Positions 16,821 to 25,749 of a DNA stretch of 64,000 bases are shown one piece after another; the first letter of the stretch is position 1; every line of letters starts with the position of its first letter. The position numbers and the translations under genes were made by a program. Location of the stretch: the NCBI GenBank assembly GCA_903871775.1, contig CAIQIA010000011.1, positions 1 through 64,000 on the forward strand, read 5' to 3'. A model generated the notes under the pieces. The model searched no databases. It saw only the letters and a program-made list of their open reading frames with translations, and had not been told where the DNA came from. The stretch is from an uncultured cyanobacterium (GTDB taxonomy: Bacteria; Cyanobacteriota; Cyanobacteriia; PCC-6307; Cyanobiaceae).

Positions 16821-18610
16821 CCATCGGCCTGGGCCGGCGCCAGCAGCGGCGCACGGGGATGCAGCAGCAACCCGCCTGGCTGATCGCCCTGATGCTGGCC
16901 CTGCTGGCGGCCATGGGGGCGAGGCTCGCCTGGCTGCAGCTGGCCCAGGGTGAACACAACCGGCTGCTGGCCGACGAGAACCGGGTGCGGCTGGTGCCGC
17001 GCACCCCCATGCGTGGCCGGCTGCTGGACCGCCGCGGCCGGGTGCTGGCCGGCAACACCCTCACGTACAACCTCTATCTGCTGCCCCGTCAGGTCAACGA
17101 CCGCACCTGGACGGCGCTGCGACCACGCATCAGCCGGCTGCTGGGCCTGCCCGAAGCCAGCCTCGACGAACGACGGCGCCACGGCGACAACCCCGAGGGC
17201 TACCGCATCGAGCTGGTGGGCGACCTCACCCCCCCCCAGGTGCTGCGGCTCAAGGAACAGTTGCCCAGCCTCAATGGGCTCGAGGTGGATCAGGACTACC
17301 GCCGTTCCTACCCCAACGGCGCGGTGGGGGCCCACGTGCTTGGCTACACCAGCCCGATCACCGATGACGAATACCGCCGTCTGCATGGCAAGGGCTACCG
17401 CATCCAGGACCGCATCGGCCGCATCGGCGTCGAGGCCGTCTACGAACCCCAGCTGCGGGGGGAATGGGGCGGCCAGCAGCTGGAGGTGAATGCCGCCGGC
17501 CAGGTGCAGCGGGTGCTGGGCGAAAAGCCCTCGCGGGCCGGCAGGGATCTGACCCTGACCCTCGATCTGGATCTGCAGAAGGCCGCCGACGAGGCGCTCC
17601 AGTCGGTGGCCAAGGGGGCCATCGTCGCCCTGGATCCCCGCACCGGCGCCGTGCTGGCCATGGCCAGCCGGCCGGCCTTTGATCCCAACATCTTCTCGCG
17701 GGGCATCAGCACCGCCCAGTGGACCAGCCTCAACAGCCCGGAGGCCCCCCTGCTCAACCGGGTGCTGCAGGGCTTTCCGCCGGCGAGCACGTTCAAGATC
17801 GTCACCACCGCCGCCGGCATCGAGTCGGGCAAGATGACGGCCGCCTCGACCATGCCCACCGTCGGCTCGTTCTGCTACGCCGGCATGTGCTACGGCGACC
17901 ACGGCAGCTTCGGCACCATCGGCTTTCCGATGGCCCTGGCCGTCAGCAGCAACAGCTTCTACTACCAGGTGGGGCTGCTGGTGGGGGAACCGGAATTGTT
18001 CCGGGCCGCCCGCCGCTTCGGCTACGGCTCCCATACCGGCATCGAGCTCAAGGACGAGGAAAGCGAAGGCCTGCTCGGGGATGCCGCCTGGAAGAAGGCC
18101 GTGCTCAAGGAGCCCTGGACGGCCGTGGACACCATCACCTCCTCCATCGGCCAGGGGGCCGTGCTGGTCACCCCGCTGCAGATGGCACGGCTCTACGCCG
18201 CGGTGGCCAACGGCGGCAGGCTCGTCACCCCCCACCTGGTGGAAGGACCCCATGTGCCGGCCCCGAAGCCGATGGGGCTCAAGCCCGGCACCCTCGAGGC
18301 CCTGCATGCGGGTCTGCGCCAGGCGGTCACCAGCGGCACCGCCAAGGTGCTCAACGATCCAACGCTGCCGCCGGTGGCGGGCAAGACCGGCACCGGCGAA
18401 GACCCGCCACGCCCTGACCACGCCTGGTTCGGCGGCTATGCCCCCGCAGACAAGCCCCAGGTGGTGATCGTGGCCTTCGGCGAGAACAGTGGTGGCTACG
18501 GAGGTACCGTCTCGGCACCGATGGTCAAGCGGCTGATGGAGACCTTCTTCCATCGCCGGCAGGGGAACGGCACCCCGACCGCCGCCGGCAAAACCGGCGC
18601 CCCCCGGTGA
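16817..18610 (+). CDS. mrdA: penicillin-binding protein 2 (class B transpeptidase), copy 1
   Basis: Encodes 597 residues. One N-terminal transmembrane helix (about 18-36) precedes the PBP dimerisation domain (ADENRVRLVPRTPMRGRLLD) and the transpeptidase domain. Catalytic motifs: SxxK at Ser324-Lys327 in PPASTFKIV, SxN in LAVSSNSFYY, and KTG in VAGKTGTGED. PBP2 cross-links peptidoglycan during elongation with RodA. A Cys pair (FCYAGMCYGDHG) between the motifs is shared in position with the next gene. Coupled to the 64-residue gene upstream and followed by a paralogue 62 bases downstream. Confidence 0.93.
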   Translation: MTIGLGRRQQRRTGMQQQPAWLIALMLALLAAMGARLAWLQLAQGEHNRLLADENRVRLVPRTPMRGRLLDRRGRVLAGNTLTYNLYLLPRQVNDRTWTALRPRISRLLGLPEASLDERRRHGDNPEGYRIELVGDLTPPQVLRLKEQLPSLNGLEVDQDYRRSYPNGAVGAHVLGYTSPITDDEYRRLHGKGYRIQDRIGRIGVEAVYEPQLRGEWGGQQLEVNAAGQVQRVLGEKPSRAGRDLTLTLDLDLQKAADEALQSVAKGAIVALDPRTGAVLAMASRPAFDPNIFSRGISTAQWTSLNSPEAPLLNRVLQGFPPASTFKIVTTAAGIESGKMTAASTMPTVGSFCYAGMCYGDHGSFGTIGFPMALAVSSNSFYYQVGLLVGEPELFRAARRFGYGSHTGIELKDEESEGLLGDAAWKKAVLKEPWTAVDTITSSIGQGAVLVTPLQMARLYAAVANGGRLVTPHLVEGPHVPAPKPMGLKPGTLEALHAGLRQAVTSGTAKVLNDPTLPPVAGKTGTGEDPPRPDHAWFGGYAPADKPQVVIVAFGENSGGYGGTVSAPMVKRLMETFFHRRQGNGTPTAAGKTGAPR

Positions 18611-18672
18611 AACCAATTCGTTTCTCAGAATCATTACCAGCCTGAAGGGCGATCCCCTGGGGACGCTTCTGC

Positions 18673-20457
18673 TTGGCCCTGCCCTTTGCCCCCAGCCGCG
18701 ACTGGCAGCTGAAGCCACCGCGCCACCGACCCGCCGACCGGCTCTGGCTGCTGGTGCTGCTGACCCTCGGGGCCCTGGGCCTGCGGCTGGTCTGGCTGCA
18801 GGTGCTGCAGGGCAGCCACCATCGTCAGCTGGCCGATGAGAACCGGCTCCGCACCCTCGCCAGCCCCCCCCGCCGGGGGCGTCTCCTCGACCGCCATGGG
18901 GAGCTGCTGGCCGGTGACGTGGTCAGCTTCCGGCTGGTGCTCAACACCCAGGAGGTTGAGGATCGGCGCTGGCCCGGCCTGCGACAACGCCTCAGCCGCG
19001 TGCTCCGCCGCCCGGCAGCAGACCTGGAGCAGCGCCGCCGGGCCGGCAACCCTCAGGACAGCTACCGCACCACCCTGGTGGAGGGGCTGACGGCGGCCGA
19101 CATCACCCGGCTCCAGGAGAAGGCGGTGGAACTGCCCGGGGTGTCGGTGGAGCCCAGCTTCCGGCGCCAGTACCCCCATGGGCCGCTGGCCGCCCATGTG
19201 CTCGGCTACACAAGTCCGATCAGCGCCGAGGAGCACAGCGACCTGGAGCCCCACGGCTACCGGCTCCAGGACCGCATCGGCCGCAGCGGCCTGGAGGCCG
19301 CCTTCGAGCGGCGGCTGCGGGGCCGCTGGGGGGGGCAGGTGGTCGAGGTCGATGCCGCCGGCACCGTCCAGCGACACCTGGCCGAGCGGTCCGGCGGCAG
19401 CGGCCAGGATCTGCAGCTGACCCTTGATCTCCCCCTGCAGGAGCAGGCCGAAGCGGCCCTGGCCAGCGTCGGCCGCGGCGCCGTCGTGCTGATGGATGCC
19501 CGCGACGGCGCCATCCTGGCCATCGCCAGCCGGCCGGGCTTCGACCCGAACCTGTTCGGCGACCACCTCGACCCCCAGGTCTGGGCGCAGCTCAACGGCA
19601 GCGCCGCCCCGTTGCAGAACCGGGCCCTGCAGGCCTTCCCCCCGGCCAGCACCTTCAAGGTGATCACCGCCATGGCCGCCCTCGAATCGGGCCGTCTGGG
19701 CAGCGACGGCAGGCTCGAGACCAGCGATCGGTTCTGCCGCGGCGGCCGCTGCTTCCGCGACCACGGACGGTTCGGGACCATCGGCTTCGGCCGGGCGATG
19801 GCGGTGAGCAGCAACAGCTTCTTCTACCGGCTGGGCCTGCGCACCGGCCCGGAGCTGATCGCCAGCGCGGCCCAGCGCCTGGGCCTGGGAAGCCAGACCG
19901 GCATCGAGCTGAGCCTCGAGGAGGGTCGGGGGGTGGTGCCCGAACCCGACTGGAAGAAACGGCTGTTCGGTCAGGACTGGTACGAGGGCGACACGATCAA
20001 CACCGCCGTCGGCCAGGGATCCCTGCTGGTGACGCCGCTGCAGCTGGCGCGGCTGTACGCCGCCGTCGGCAACGGCGGACGGCTGGTGACGCCCCACCTG
20101 CTGCGGGATTCCACCGCGCGGGATCTGCAGCGGCCCCTGCGGCTGCAGCCCCACACCCTCGAGACCCTGCGCCGGAGCCTGCGGGAGGTGGTCACCAGCG
20201 GCACCGGCACGGCCCTGGCCGGGGGGCTGCCTCCGGTGGCCGGCAAGACGGGCACCGCCGAAGACCCCCCCCGGCCTGACCACACCTGGTTCGTGGGGTT
20301 CGCCCCCCTGCAGGATCCAGACGTGGTGGTGGTCAGCTTCGCCCAGAACAGCGGCGGCTTCGGCGGCACCGTGGCAGCACCGATTGCCCGGCAGGTGCTC
20401 GGGGCCTACTTCAGTGCCAGATCGCGGGAGCGGACCCCCGCCAGCACATCGCCGTAG
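18673..20457 (+). CDS. penicillin-binding protein 2 (class B transpeptidase), copy 2
   Basis: Encodes 594 residues from a TTG start. It is a clear tandem paralogue of the previous gene, with the same order of N-terminal helix, dimerisation domain and transpeptidase domain. SxxK is Ser326-Lys329 in PPASTFKVI, SxN is in MAVSSNSFFYR, and KTG in VAGKTGTAED; the Cys pair FCRGGRCFRDHG is also kept. All catalytic residues are intact, so both copies should bind penicillin. The 3' end overlaps the convergent sqdX by 52 bases. Which copy acts in elongation cannot be told from sequence. Confidence 0.92.
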   Translation: MALPFAPSRDWQLKPPRHRPADRLWLLVLLTLGALGLRLVWLQVLQGSHHRQLADENRLRTLASPPRRGRLLDRHGELLAGDVVSFRLVLNTQEVEDRRWPGLRQRLSRVLRRPAADLEQRRRAGNPQDSYRTTLVEGLTAADITRLQEKAVELPGVSVEPSFRRQYPHGPLAAHVLGYTSPISAEEHSDLEPHGYRLQDRIGRSGLEAAFERRLRGRWGGQVVEVDAAGTVQRHLAERSGGSGQDLQLTLDLPLQEQAEAALASVGRGAVVLMDARDGAILAIASRPGFDPNLFGDHLDPQVWAQLNGSAAPLQNRALQAFPPASTFKVITAMAALESGRLGSDGRLETSDRFCRGGRCFRDHGRFGTIGFGRAMAVSSNSFFYRLGLRTGPELIASAAQRLGLGSQTGIELSLEEGRGVVPEPDWKKRLFGQDWYEGDTINTAVGQGSLLVTPLQLARLYAAVGNGGRLVTPHLLRDSTARDLQRPLRLQPHTLETLRRSLREVVTSGTGTALAGGLPPVAGKTGTAEDPPRPDHTWFVGFAPLQDPDVVVVSFAQNSGGFGGTVAAPIARQVLGAYFSARSRERTPASTSP

Positions 20458-21548
20458 TAGCCCCTGAGCTGCTGGGTGGCTGCGGCCCAGCCCCAGCGCT
20501 CGGCTTCGGCGCGGGCGTTGAGACGCAGCTGGTCACGTCCGTCGCGGTCGGCCAGCAGGCGTCGGCTGGCCTCCAGCAGACCGTGGGGGTCGGCGGGATC
20601 GAACAGGCAGCCGTTGACCCCATCGGTGACGATGTCGGGGATGCCACCGCTGCGGGCGGCCACCACGGGGCAGCCGGCCGCCATGGCCTCCAGCAGCACC
20701 AGACCAAGGGTTTCGGTGCTGGAGGGGAAGAGGAAGGCATCGGCGCTGGCGTAGGCACCGGCGAGGTCGGCTCCGCCGAGATAGCCGACGAAGGTGGTGG
20801 CGGTGCCTGCGAAGGCACGCTCAAGCTGCTGCCGGTGGGGGCCATCCCCCACGAGGGCCAGCCGCGCACCGGGCAGATGGTCCAGCAGCGGCCGTAGGCG
20901 CTCGATCTGCTTTTCGGCAGACAGGCGCCCCACGTACAGCAGCAGGCTGTCGCTGTCACCATGGTCACCCAGCAGGCGCCGCCGCAGCTCGGGTCGGGCC
21001 TGGCCCGGATGGAACAGGTCGGTGTCGACGCCCCGCTGCCAGAGGGCCGTGTGCTGGATGCCCCGCTCGCTCAACTCCTCGACCATGGCGGTGGAGGTGC
21101 AGAGGTTGAGCTGGGCCTGGTTGTGGGCGGCCTTCAGCAGCTCCCAGAGCAGCGGCTCGAGCATGCCCATGCCGTAGTGCTCGAGGTACTTGGGCAGATG
21201 GGTGTGGTAGCTGGCCACCAGGGGAAGGTCGCGGCTGCGGGCGAGCCAGATGCCCCCCAGCCCCAGAACGGCGGGGTTCACCACGTGGACGAGATCGGGC
21301 CCGAAGCTGTCGAGGGCATCGGAGACGGCGGGCCGGGGCAGGGCGAGCTTCAGCTCGGGGTAGAGCGGCAGGGGCATCGCCGGCACGCCGATGACGCGGG
21401 CGCCGGCGAAGTGGGAGGGGGCACCTTCCGGGCAGAACACCAGCACCTCATCGCCGCCGGAGACCAGGTGCTCCACCGTGCGGGTCAGGCGGGTGACGAT
21501 GCCGTCGACCTTGGGCAGGAAGGTCTCGGTGAAGAAGGCGATCCTCAA
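20406..21548 (-). CDS. sqdX: sulfoquinovosyl transferase SqdX (GT4)
   Basis: Encodes 380 residues from a TTG start. GT4 fold: N-terminal MRIAFFTETFLPKVDGIVTR, the VASYHTHLPKYLEHYG motif characteristic of SqdX/SQD2, GVDTDLFHPG, YVGRLSAEKQIERL, and the C-terminal donor-binding STETLGLVLLEAMAAGCPV. It transfers sulfoquinovose from UDP-sulfoquinovose to diacylglycerol, giving the thylakoid sulfolipid SQDG. It begins five bases after the sqdB stop, so the two form a leftward operon. The C-terminal coding end overlaps the convergent PBP2 copy 2. Confidence 0.9.
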   Translation of the reverse strand: MRIAFFTETFLPKVDGIVTRLTRTVEHLVSGGDEVLVFCPEGAPSHFAGARVIGVPAMPLPLYPELKLALPRPAVSDALDSFGPDLVHVVNPAVLGLGGIWLARSRDLPLVASYHTHLPKYLEHYGMGMLEPLLWELLKAAHNQAQLNLCTSTAMVEELSERGIQHTALWQRGVDTDLFHPGQARPELRRRLLGDHGDSDSLLLYVGRLSAEKQIERLRPLLDHLPGARLALVGDGPHRQQLERAFAGTATTFVGYLGGADLAGAYASADAFLFPSSTETLGLVLLEAMAAGCPVVAARSGGIPDIVTDGVNGCLFDPADPHGLLEASRRLLADRDGRDQLRLNARAEAERWGWAAATQQLRGYYGDVLAGVRSRDLALK

Positions 21549-21553
21549 GGTGG

Positions 21554-22747
21554 TCAGCCGGCGGCCACGGCCTTGGCCTGGGTCGCTGTCCAGGCCGAGA
21601 CGCAGGGAATGCGGCGACGATCACAGCGATCGGCCCAGCGGCGGGCCACATCCACGACCTCGGTGAGCAGGCCGTCGCTGAGGGTCGTGGGCTGCAGCCC
21701 CAGATCAATGAGGCAGCGGTTGTCGACGATCAGGTCGTTTTCAATGGCCTCCTTGCGCGGGTTGGGCATCAGGGCGACGGTGGCGCCGGTGATCGCCGCC
21801 ACCTTCTCGGCCAGATCGTGGACCCGGTGGCTTTCCGTCATCTGATTGAAGATCCGCACCTTGTCGCCTGCGGCCGGAGGATTGGCGATGGCGAGCTCGA
21901 CACAGCGCACCGAATCCCGGATGTGGATGAAGGCGCGGGTCTGGCCACCGGTGCCGTGGACGGTGAGCGGGTAACCGATGGCGGCTTGCATCAGGAAACG
22001 GTTGAGCACCGTTCCGTAATCCCCGTCGTAATCGAAGCGGTTGCTGAGCCTCGGATCCCTGTCGGTGAGCTCGGTGTTGGTGCCCCAGACGATGCCCTGA
22101 TGGAGGTCAGTGATGCGGATCCCGTCGTTCTTGTTGTAGTAATAGAACAGCAGCTGATCCAGCGTCTTGGTCATGTGATAGACGCTGCCGGGATCCGTGG
22201 GATGCAGGATCTTCTCGCGGAAACGGGTGCCATCGGGCTGAGGCACTTCCACCGAAAGATAACCCTCAGGAATCGTGGCGCCGCGATGGGATCCGTAGCC
22301 GTAGACCCCCATCGTGCCGAGGTGAACGATGTGAATATCGAGGCCGCTTTCGACGATCGCGCAGAGAAGATTGTGGGTGCCGTTGACGTTGTTATCGACC
22401 GTGTAACGCTTATGCCGCGACGATTTCATTGAGTAAGGGGCGGCCCGCTGCTCGGCGAAATGCACAATCGCCCCTGGCTGCTCAGTGCGGAGCAGATCAA
22501 GCAGCAGGTCGTAGTCCGTGGCGATGTCCAGGTCGACAAAGCGCATGGCACGGCCACCGCACTCCTCCCAGGCATGGAGACGGTCGCCGATGGTGGAGAT
22601 GGGGATGAGCGATTCGACCCCCAGTTCAATGTCGATCTTGCGGCGGCTCAGGTTGTCGACGATGACCACGTCGTGGCCGGCTTCAGCGAGGTTCACAGCG
22701 CAGGGCCAGCCGCAGAAGCCGTCACCACCGAGAACCAGGACCTTCAC
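21554..22747 (-). CDS. sqdB: UDP-sulfoquinovose synthase SqdB
   Basis: Encodes 397 residues. It is an extended short-chain dehydrogenase with the NAD-binding GGDGFCGWP motif at the N terminus and the SqdB-specific AEQRAAPYSMKSSRHKRY stretch; the Tyr/Lys pair is in GSVYHMTK. It makes UDP-sulfoquinovose from UDP-glucose and sulfite. The GTG at 22747 is chosen because it gives the usual KVLVLGGDGFCGW start and has AGGAGA seven bases upstream; an in-frame ATG at 22780 is less likely. First gene of the sqdB-sqdX operon. Confidence 0.95.
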   Translation of the reverse strand: MKVLVLGGDGFCGWPCAVNLAEAGHDVVIVDNLSRRKIDIELGVESLIPISTIGDRLHAWEECGGRAMRFVDLDIATDYDLLLDLLRTEQPGAIVHFAEQRAAPYSMKSSRHKRYTVDNNVNGTHNLLCAIVESGLDIHIVHLGTMGVYGYGSHRGATIPEGYLSVEVPQPDGTRFREKILHPTDPGSVYHMTKTLDQLLFYYYNKNDGIRITDLHQGIVWGTNTELTDRDPRLSNRFDYDGDYGTVLNRFLMQAAIGYPLTVHGTGGQTRAFIHIRDSVRCVELAIANPPAAGDKVRIFNQMTESHRVHDLAEKVAAITGATVALMPNPRKEAIENDLIVDNRCLIDLGLQPTTLSDGLLTEVVDVARRWADRCDRRRIPCVSAWTATQAKAVAAG

Positions 22748-22801
22748 GTCTGTCTCCTGTTGAACGGAGCGGTGCTCCATCCCGGCAAGCTACTACAGGG
22801 A

Positions 22802-22990
22802 TCAGGCTCCCCCGCTGATGCCGAAGGCGACGGCCACCATGGTCACGACCAGCACCCCCCCGAGGATGTAAGGGAGCAGCCGCTGCAGGCCCTCGGGGCC
22901 GCTGCCGGGCTCCACGAACCGCATCCGCGGCTCCTTGGCGAAGGCGTTGAGCCTGCCACCGTCTTCCCTGATCACGGCCATGGCCGACAT
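22802..22990 (-). CDS. psb34: Psb34 / ssl1498-type small light-harvesting-like protein
   Basis: Encodes 62 residues. The N-terminal DGGRLNAFAKEPRM matches the ssl1498/Psb34 family signature (GGRLNxFAxEP), followed by one transmembrane helix at about 39-59. Psb34 binds photosystem II assembly intermediates at the CP47 side. ATG at 22990 and a second Met four residues in are both possible starts. It lies on the same strand and just upstream of sqdB, whose lipid product is also needed by photosystem II. Confidence 0.75.
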   Translation of the reverse strand: MSAMAVIREDGGRLNAFAKEPRMRFVEPGSGPEGLQRLLPYILGGVLVVTMVAVAFGISGGA

Positions 22991-23049
22991 TCCGACTGGT
23001 CAGACCCTATGGAGACCCCGTCGGTCTGACCTGAACCCTTAAAGAGGTG

Positions 23050-23901
23050 TCACGGCTGGCCGTCAGGGCGGCCGACGCGGCCCACCTGGGGCGAACTGGC
23101 CACGGCCTCGGGCCGCCTCGGCATCGGCCCAGCCAGAAAGGCGGCCCGCCCGGCCCTGGTGGCCAGGGCCATGGCCTCGGCCATGGCGATCGGGTTGCCA
23201 CTGTGGGCGATGGCACTGTTGATCAGCAGGGCATCGGCGCCGACCTCCATGGCGAGGGCGGCATCGCTGGGCACGCCGATGCCGGCATCGACCACCACGG
23301 GCACCCGGGCCTGCTCAACGATGAGACGGATGTTGGCCAGGTTGCCGAGGCCCTGACCGCTGCCGATGGGGGAGGCCAGGGGCATGACCGTGGCGCAGCC
23401 GACGTCCTCGAGACGGCGGGCCAGGAGCGGATCGGCATTGATGTAGGGCAGCACGGCGAAGCCCTCGCGGACGAGGATCTCGGCGGCCTCCAGGGTCCCC
23501 AGGGGATCGGGGAGCAGGTGCCGCCCCTCGGGGATCACCTCAAGCTTGATGAAGTTGTTGTCGTCCTGACCCGCCAGGCGAGCCAGTTCGCGGCCCAGGC
23601 GGGCCACCCGCACGGCCTCCTCGGCCGTGGTGCAGCCGGCGGTGTTGGGCAGCATCCAGATCTTCTCCCAGTCGATCGCCTCGAGCAGGCCCTCGTGCCC
23701 CGGAGCCTGGCTCTGGACACGCCGCACGGCGACCGTGACGATCTCGCAGCCACTGGCCGCGATGCTGCCCTGCAGGCTCGCCTGGTCGGGGTATTTGCCC
23801 GTGCCGGTCATCAGGCGACTGGAAAAACGGCGCCCGGCGATCACCAGGGGATCGCCCGCGGCGGCCGCGGGCCCAGAAAGAGACGAAACGGGGGACGGCA
23901 T
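23050..23901 (-). CDS. thiG: thiazole synthase ThiG
   Basis: Encodes 283 residues from the ATG at 23901. ThiG TIM-barrel motifs are present: [10 protein letters not shown] near the N terminus, [19 protein letters not shown], the [20 protein letters not shown] stretch, and the phosphate-binding [20 protein letters not shown] followed by [10 protein letters not shown]. It condenses deoxyxylulose-5-phosphate, dehydroglycine and ThiS-thiocarboxylate to the thiamine thiazole. An upstream open stretch to 24189 is antisense to the next gene and lacks family similarity, so it was left out. No TPP riboswitch is visible upstream. Confidence 0.93.
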   Translation of the reverse strand: MPSPVSSLSGPAAAAGDPLVIAGRRFSSRLMTGTGKYPDQASLQGSIAASGCEIVTVAVRRVQSQAPGHEGLLEAIDWEKIWMLPNTAGCTTAEEAVRVARLGRELARLAGQDDNNFIKLEVIPEGRHLLPDPLGTLEAAEILVREGFAVLPYINADPLLARRLEDVGCATVMPLASPIGSGQGLGNLANIRLIVEQARVPVVVDAGIGVPSDAALAMEVGADALLINSAIAHSGNPIAMAEAMALATRAGRAAFLAGPMPRRPEAVASSPQVGRVGRPDGQP

Positions 23902-23998
23902 GGGGGACGGGCGGGCAGGAACGGATCGGCAGCTGGCGGCGGCGGAGCGGACCGGGGGGACGTTCCCTCTAGCCTGGCCGCATCTGAATTGTGGAGCG

Positions 23999-24538
23999 AT
24001 GCCGCTGCCGACGCCGCTTCCGGCCCCCCTGCCTAAGCCTCCGAAGGCGGCCCTGCCGTTCCAGGCCCCGAAACCCCTCCCCGCCAACTCATCGCTGGGG
24101 GTGGAACCGCTTGAGCCCCTGAACGCGACCCTGATCCAGGTCGACAGCTTCGACCCCGTGGCCCGGGCCCGCCTGCTGAGCACCAGCACGCCCCGTTTCT
24201 GGCGCGGGCGCCTCTACACCACCGACAACCCCCGTGGCACGGTCGCGGAACTCAGCCTCGACCAGCTGGTGGCCATCGGCCAACGCCTCGATCTGACGGG
24301 GTCCCTGCGCATCGGGCCCACCACGGTGCCGGTGAGCGGCAACCTCAATGCCGAGAGCGACCAGTTGGACCTGCTGCTGCTCGGCGACGCCCTGCCGGCG
24401 GATCTGGAACCCGGAGGATCCTTCCAGGGTCTCGAATTCCTGCGGCTGAGCCGCTGGGAGGCCCCACGGCAGATGGGAACCACCGCCATCCTGCAGCTGA
24501 CCCCTGCCAAAGCCCCTGCCGTCAAGGGTCTCTGGTGA
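23999..24538 (+). CDS. hypothetical protein, 179 residues, proline-rich N terminus
   Basis: Starts at an ATG preceded by GGAGCG. The first 30 residues are Pro/Leu-rich ([16 protein letters not shown]); the remainder has alternating strands such as [15 protein letters not shown] and ends [15 protein letters not shown], suggesting a small beta-domain. No signal peptide, membrane helix or catalytic motif seen. The frame continues open far upstream antisense to thiG, which I treat as chance. Divergent from thiG by 97 bases and convergent with the TPR gene. Family not recognised. Confidence 0.65.
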   Translation: MPLPTPLPAPLPKPPKAALPFQAPKPLPANSSLGVEPLEPLNATLIQVDSFDPVARARLLSTSTPRFWRGRLYTTDNPRGTVAELSLDQLVAIGQRLDLTGSLRIGPTTVPVSGNLNAESDQLDLLLLGDALPADLEPGGSFQGLEFLRLSRWEAPRQMGTTAILQLTPAKAPAVKGLW

Positions 24539-24570
24539 TGAGGCGCAGCGCCTGAAACGTCAGGCAGCCC

Positions 24571-25101
24571 TCAGGCGGCCAGGCCTGGATCGAGGAGCTT
24601 GAGCCGCCGGCTGGCCGTGCGGTTCTCAGGCTCGAGCGCGAGCACCTGACGGTAAAGCTCGACGGCCTCTCCCTGCTTCTGCTGCTTTTCGAGGGAGAAG
24701 GCCAGGTTGTTGAGCGCCACCGGATAAGCGGGTCGGGCCTTGAGGGCGGCGCGGTAATGCACCACCGCATCCTTGTGCTTCTGCTGGGCGGCCAGGGCGA
24801 ACCCGAGGGCGTTCTCGATGAGGGCCCGCGCATCCTGGGGTTCGCCGGACAGGCGACCGCGGGCCTGGCGCAGGGTGGCCGTGGCCTGGCCGTACAGACG
24901 CTTCTCCAGCTGCACCGATCCCAGTTCGTACAGGTCGGCCGCGGTGGCATCGGCCCCGCGGCAGCGCCCCTCCAGATCGCTGAGGCGGCCTTCAAGCTGA
25001 CGAACACGCCAGACCTGCCGGCCGACAACAACGGCGATGACCCCCAGCAGGCCGATCAGCCCCAGCAGATAGGCCTGGGGCAGGGTGATCTCGATGGCCA
25101 C
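24571..25101 (-). CDS. TPR protein, Ycf37-like
   Basis: Encodes 176 residues: an N-terminal transmembrane helix (about 11-27), a short coiled segment, then about three tetratricopeptide repeats (DLYELGSVQLEKRLYGQATA, ENALGFALAAQQKHKDAVVH, NNLAFSLEKQQKQGEAVELY). Size and layout match Ycf37, a photosystem I assembly factor of cyanobacteria and plastids. It starts 4 bases after the rplT stop and is cotranscribed with rpmI-rplT. A generic membrane-bound TPR protein remains possible. Confidence 0.68.
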   Translation of the reverse strand: MAIEITLPQAYLLGLIGLLGVIAVVVGRQVWRVRQLEGRLSDLEGRCRGADATAADLYELGSVQLEKRLYGQATATLRQARGRLSGEPQDARALIENALGFALAAQQKHKDAVVHYRAALKARPAYPVALNNLAFSLEKQQKQGEAVELYRQVLALEPENRTASRRLKLLDPGLAA

Positions 25102-25105
25102 AGGA

Positions 25106-25453
25106 TCAGCCGCGGGCGGCTCCGGCCACGGTCTCGAAGGCAGCGGGGTGAAGGATCGCCAGCTGGGCGAGCATCTTGCGGTTCAGGCGCACGTCGGCCT
25201 TGCGCAGGCCACCCATCAGCCGGCTGTAGCTGAGGCCGTTGATCCGGGCGGCGGCGTTGACCCTCGCAATCCAGAGGCGGCGGAAATCGCGCTTGCGCCG
25301 ACGACGGTCGCGGTAGGCATTGCAGAGGGCTTTCATCACCCGCTGGTTGGCCGTGCGGAACAGGGTGCCGTTGCTGCCGCGGAAACCCCGGGCGAGACGC
25401 AGGATCTTGTTGCGGCGTTTGCGGGCGACGTTGCCCCTCTTGACGCGGGCCAT
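25106..25453 (-). CDS. rplT: 50S ribosomal protein L20
   Basis: Encodes 115 residues. The whole sequence matches L20: [18 protein letters not shown] at the start, [41 protein letters not shown], and [10 protein letters not shown] near the end. It binds 23S rRNA early in assembly and in many bacteria represses its own operon. Second gene of rpmI-rplT. Confidence 0.98.
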   Translation of the reverse strand: MARVKRGNVARKRRNKILRLARGFRGSNGTLFRTANQRVMKALCNAYRDRRRRKRDFRRLWIARVNAAARINGLSYSRLMGGLRKADVRLNRKMLAQLAILHPAAFETVAGAARG

Positions 25454-25498
25454 GGCTTCAGTGGTACGGGATGGTTCGGATCAGAAATGACGCGCGGC

Positions 25499-25699
25499 TC
25501 AGCCGGCGTAAGGGAGCATGAGGCTCACGTTGTCGGCGTCGCGCTCATCGACGACGGCCATGGTGCCCAGCCAGCGCTTCCGCTTGGGACTCTTGTGATC
25601 GAGCAGGTGGTTGCGGAAGGCATGCCGGCGCACGAACTTGCCGCTGCCCGTGATGCGGAAGCGCTTGGCGGCGGCCCGTCGGGTCTTGAGCTTGGGCAT
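25499..25699 (-). CDS. rpmI: 50S ribosomal protein L35
   Basis: Encodes 66 residues. Typical L35: [20 protein letters not shown], then [19 protein letters not shown]. The ATG at 25699 is chosen because it gives the family N terminus; the frame is open further upstream without similarity. First gene of the rpmI-rplT operon; infC is not adjacent. Divergent from the SpoIID gene by 50 bases. Confidence 0.97.
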   Translation of the reverse strand: MPKLKTRRAAAKRFRITGSGKFVRRHAFRNHLLDHKSPKRKRWLGTMAVVDERDADNVSLMLPYAG

Positions 25700-25749
25700 G
25701 GTCTCCGTGACGCTCGGCACAAACAAGCAGACTAGAACGTCACCCCCCC

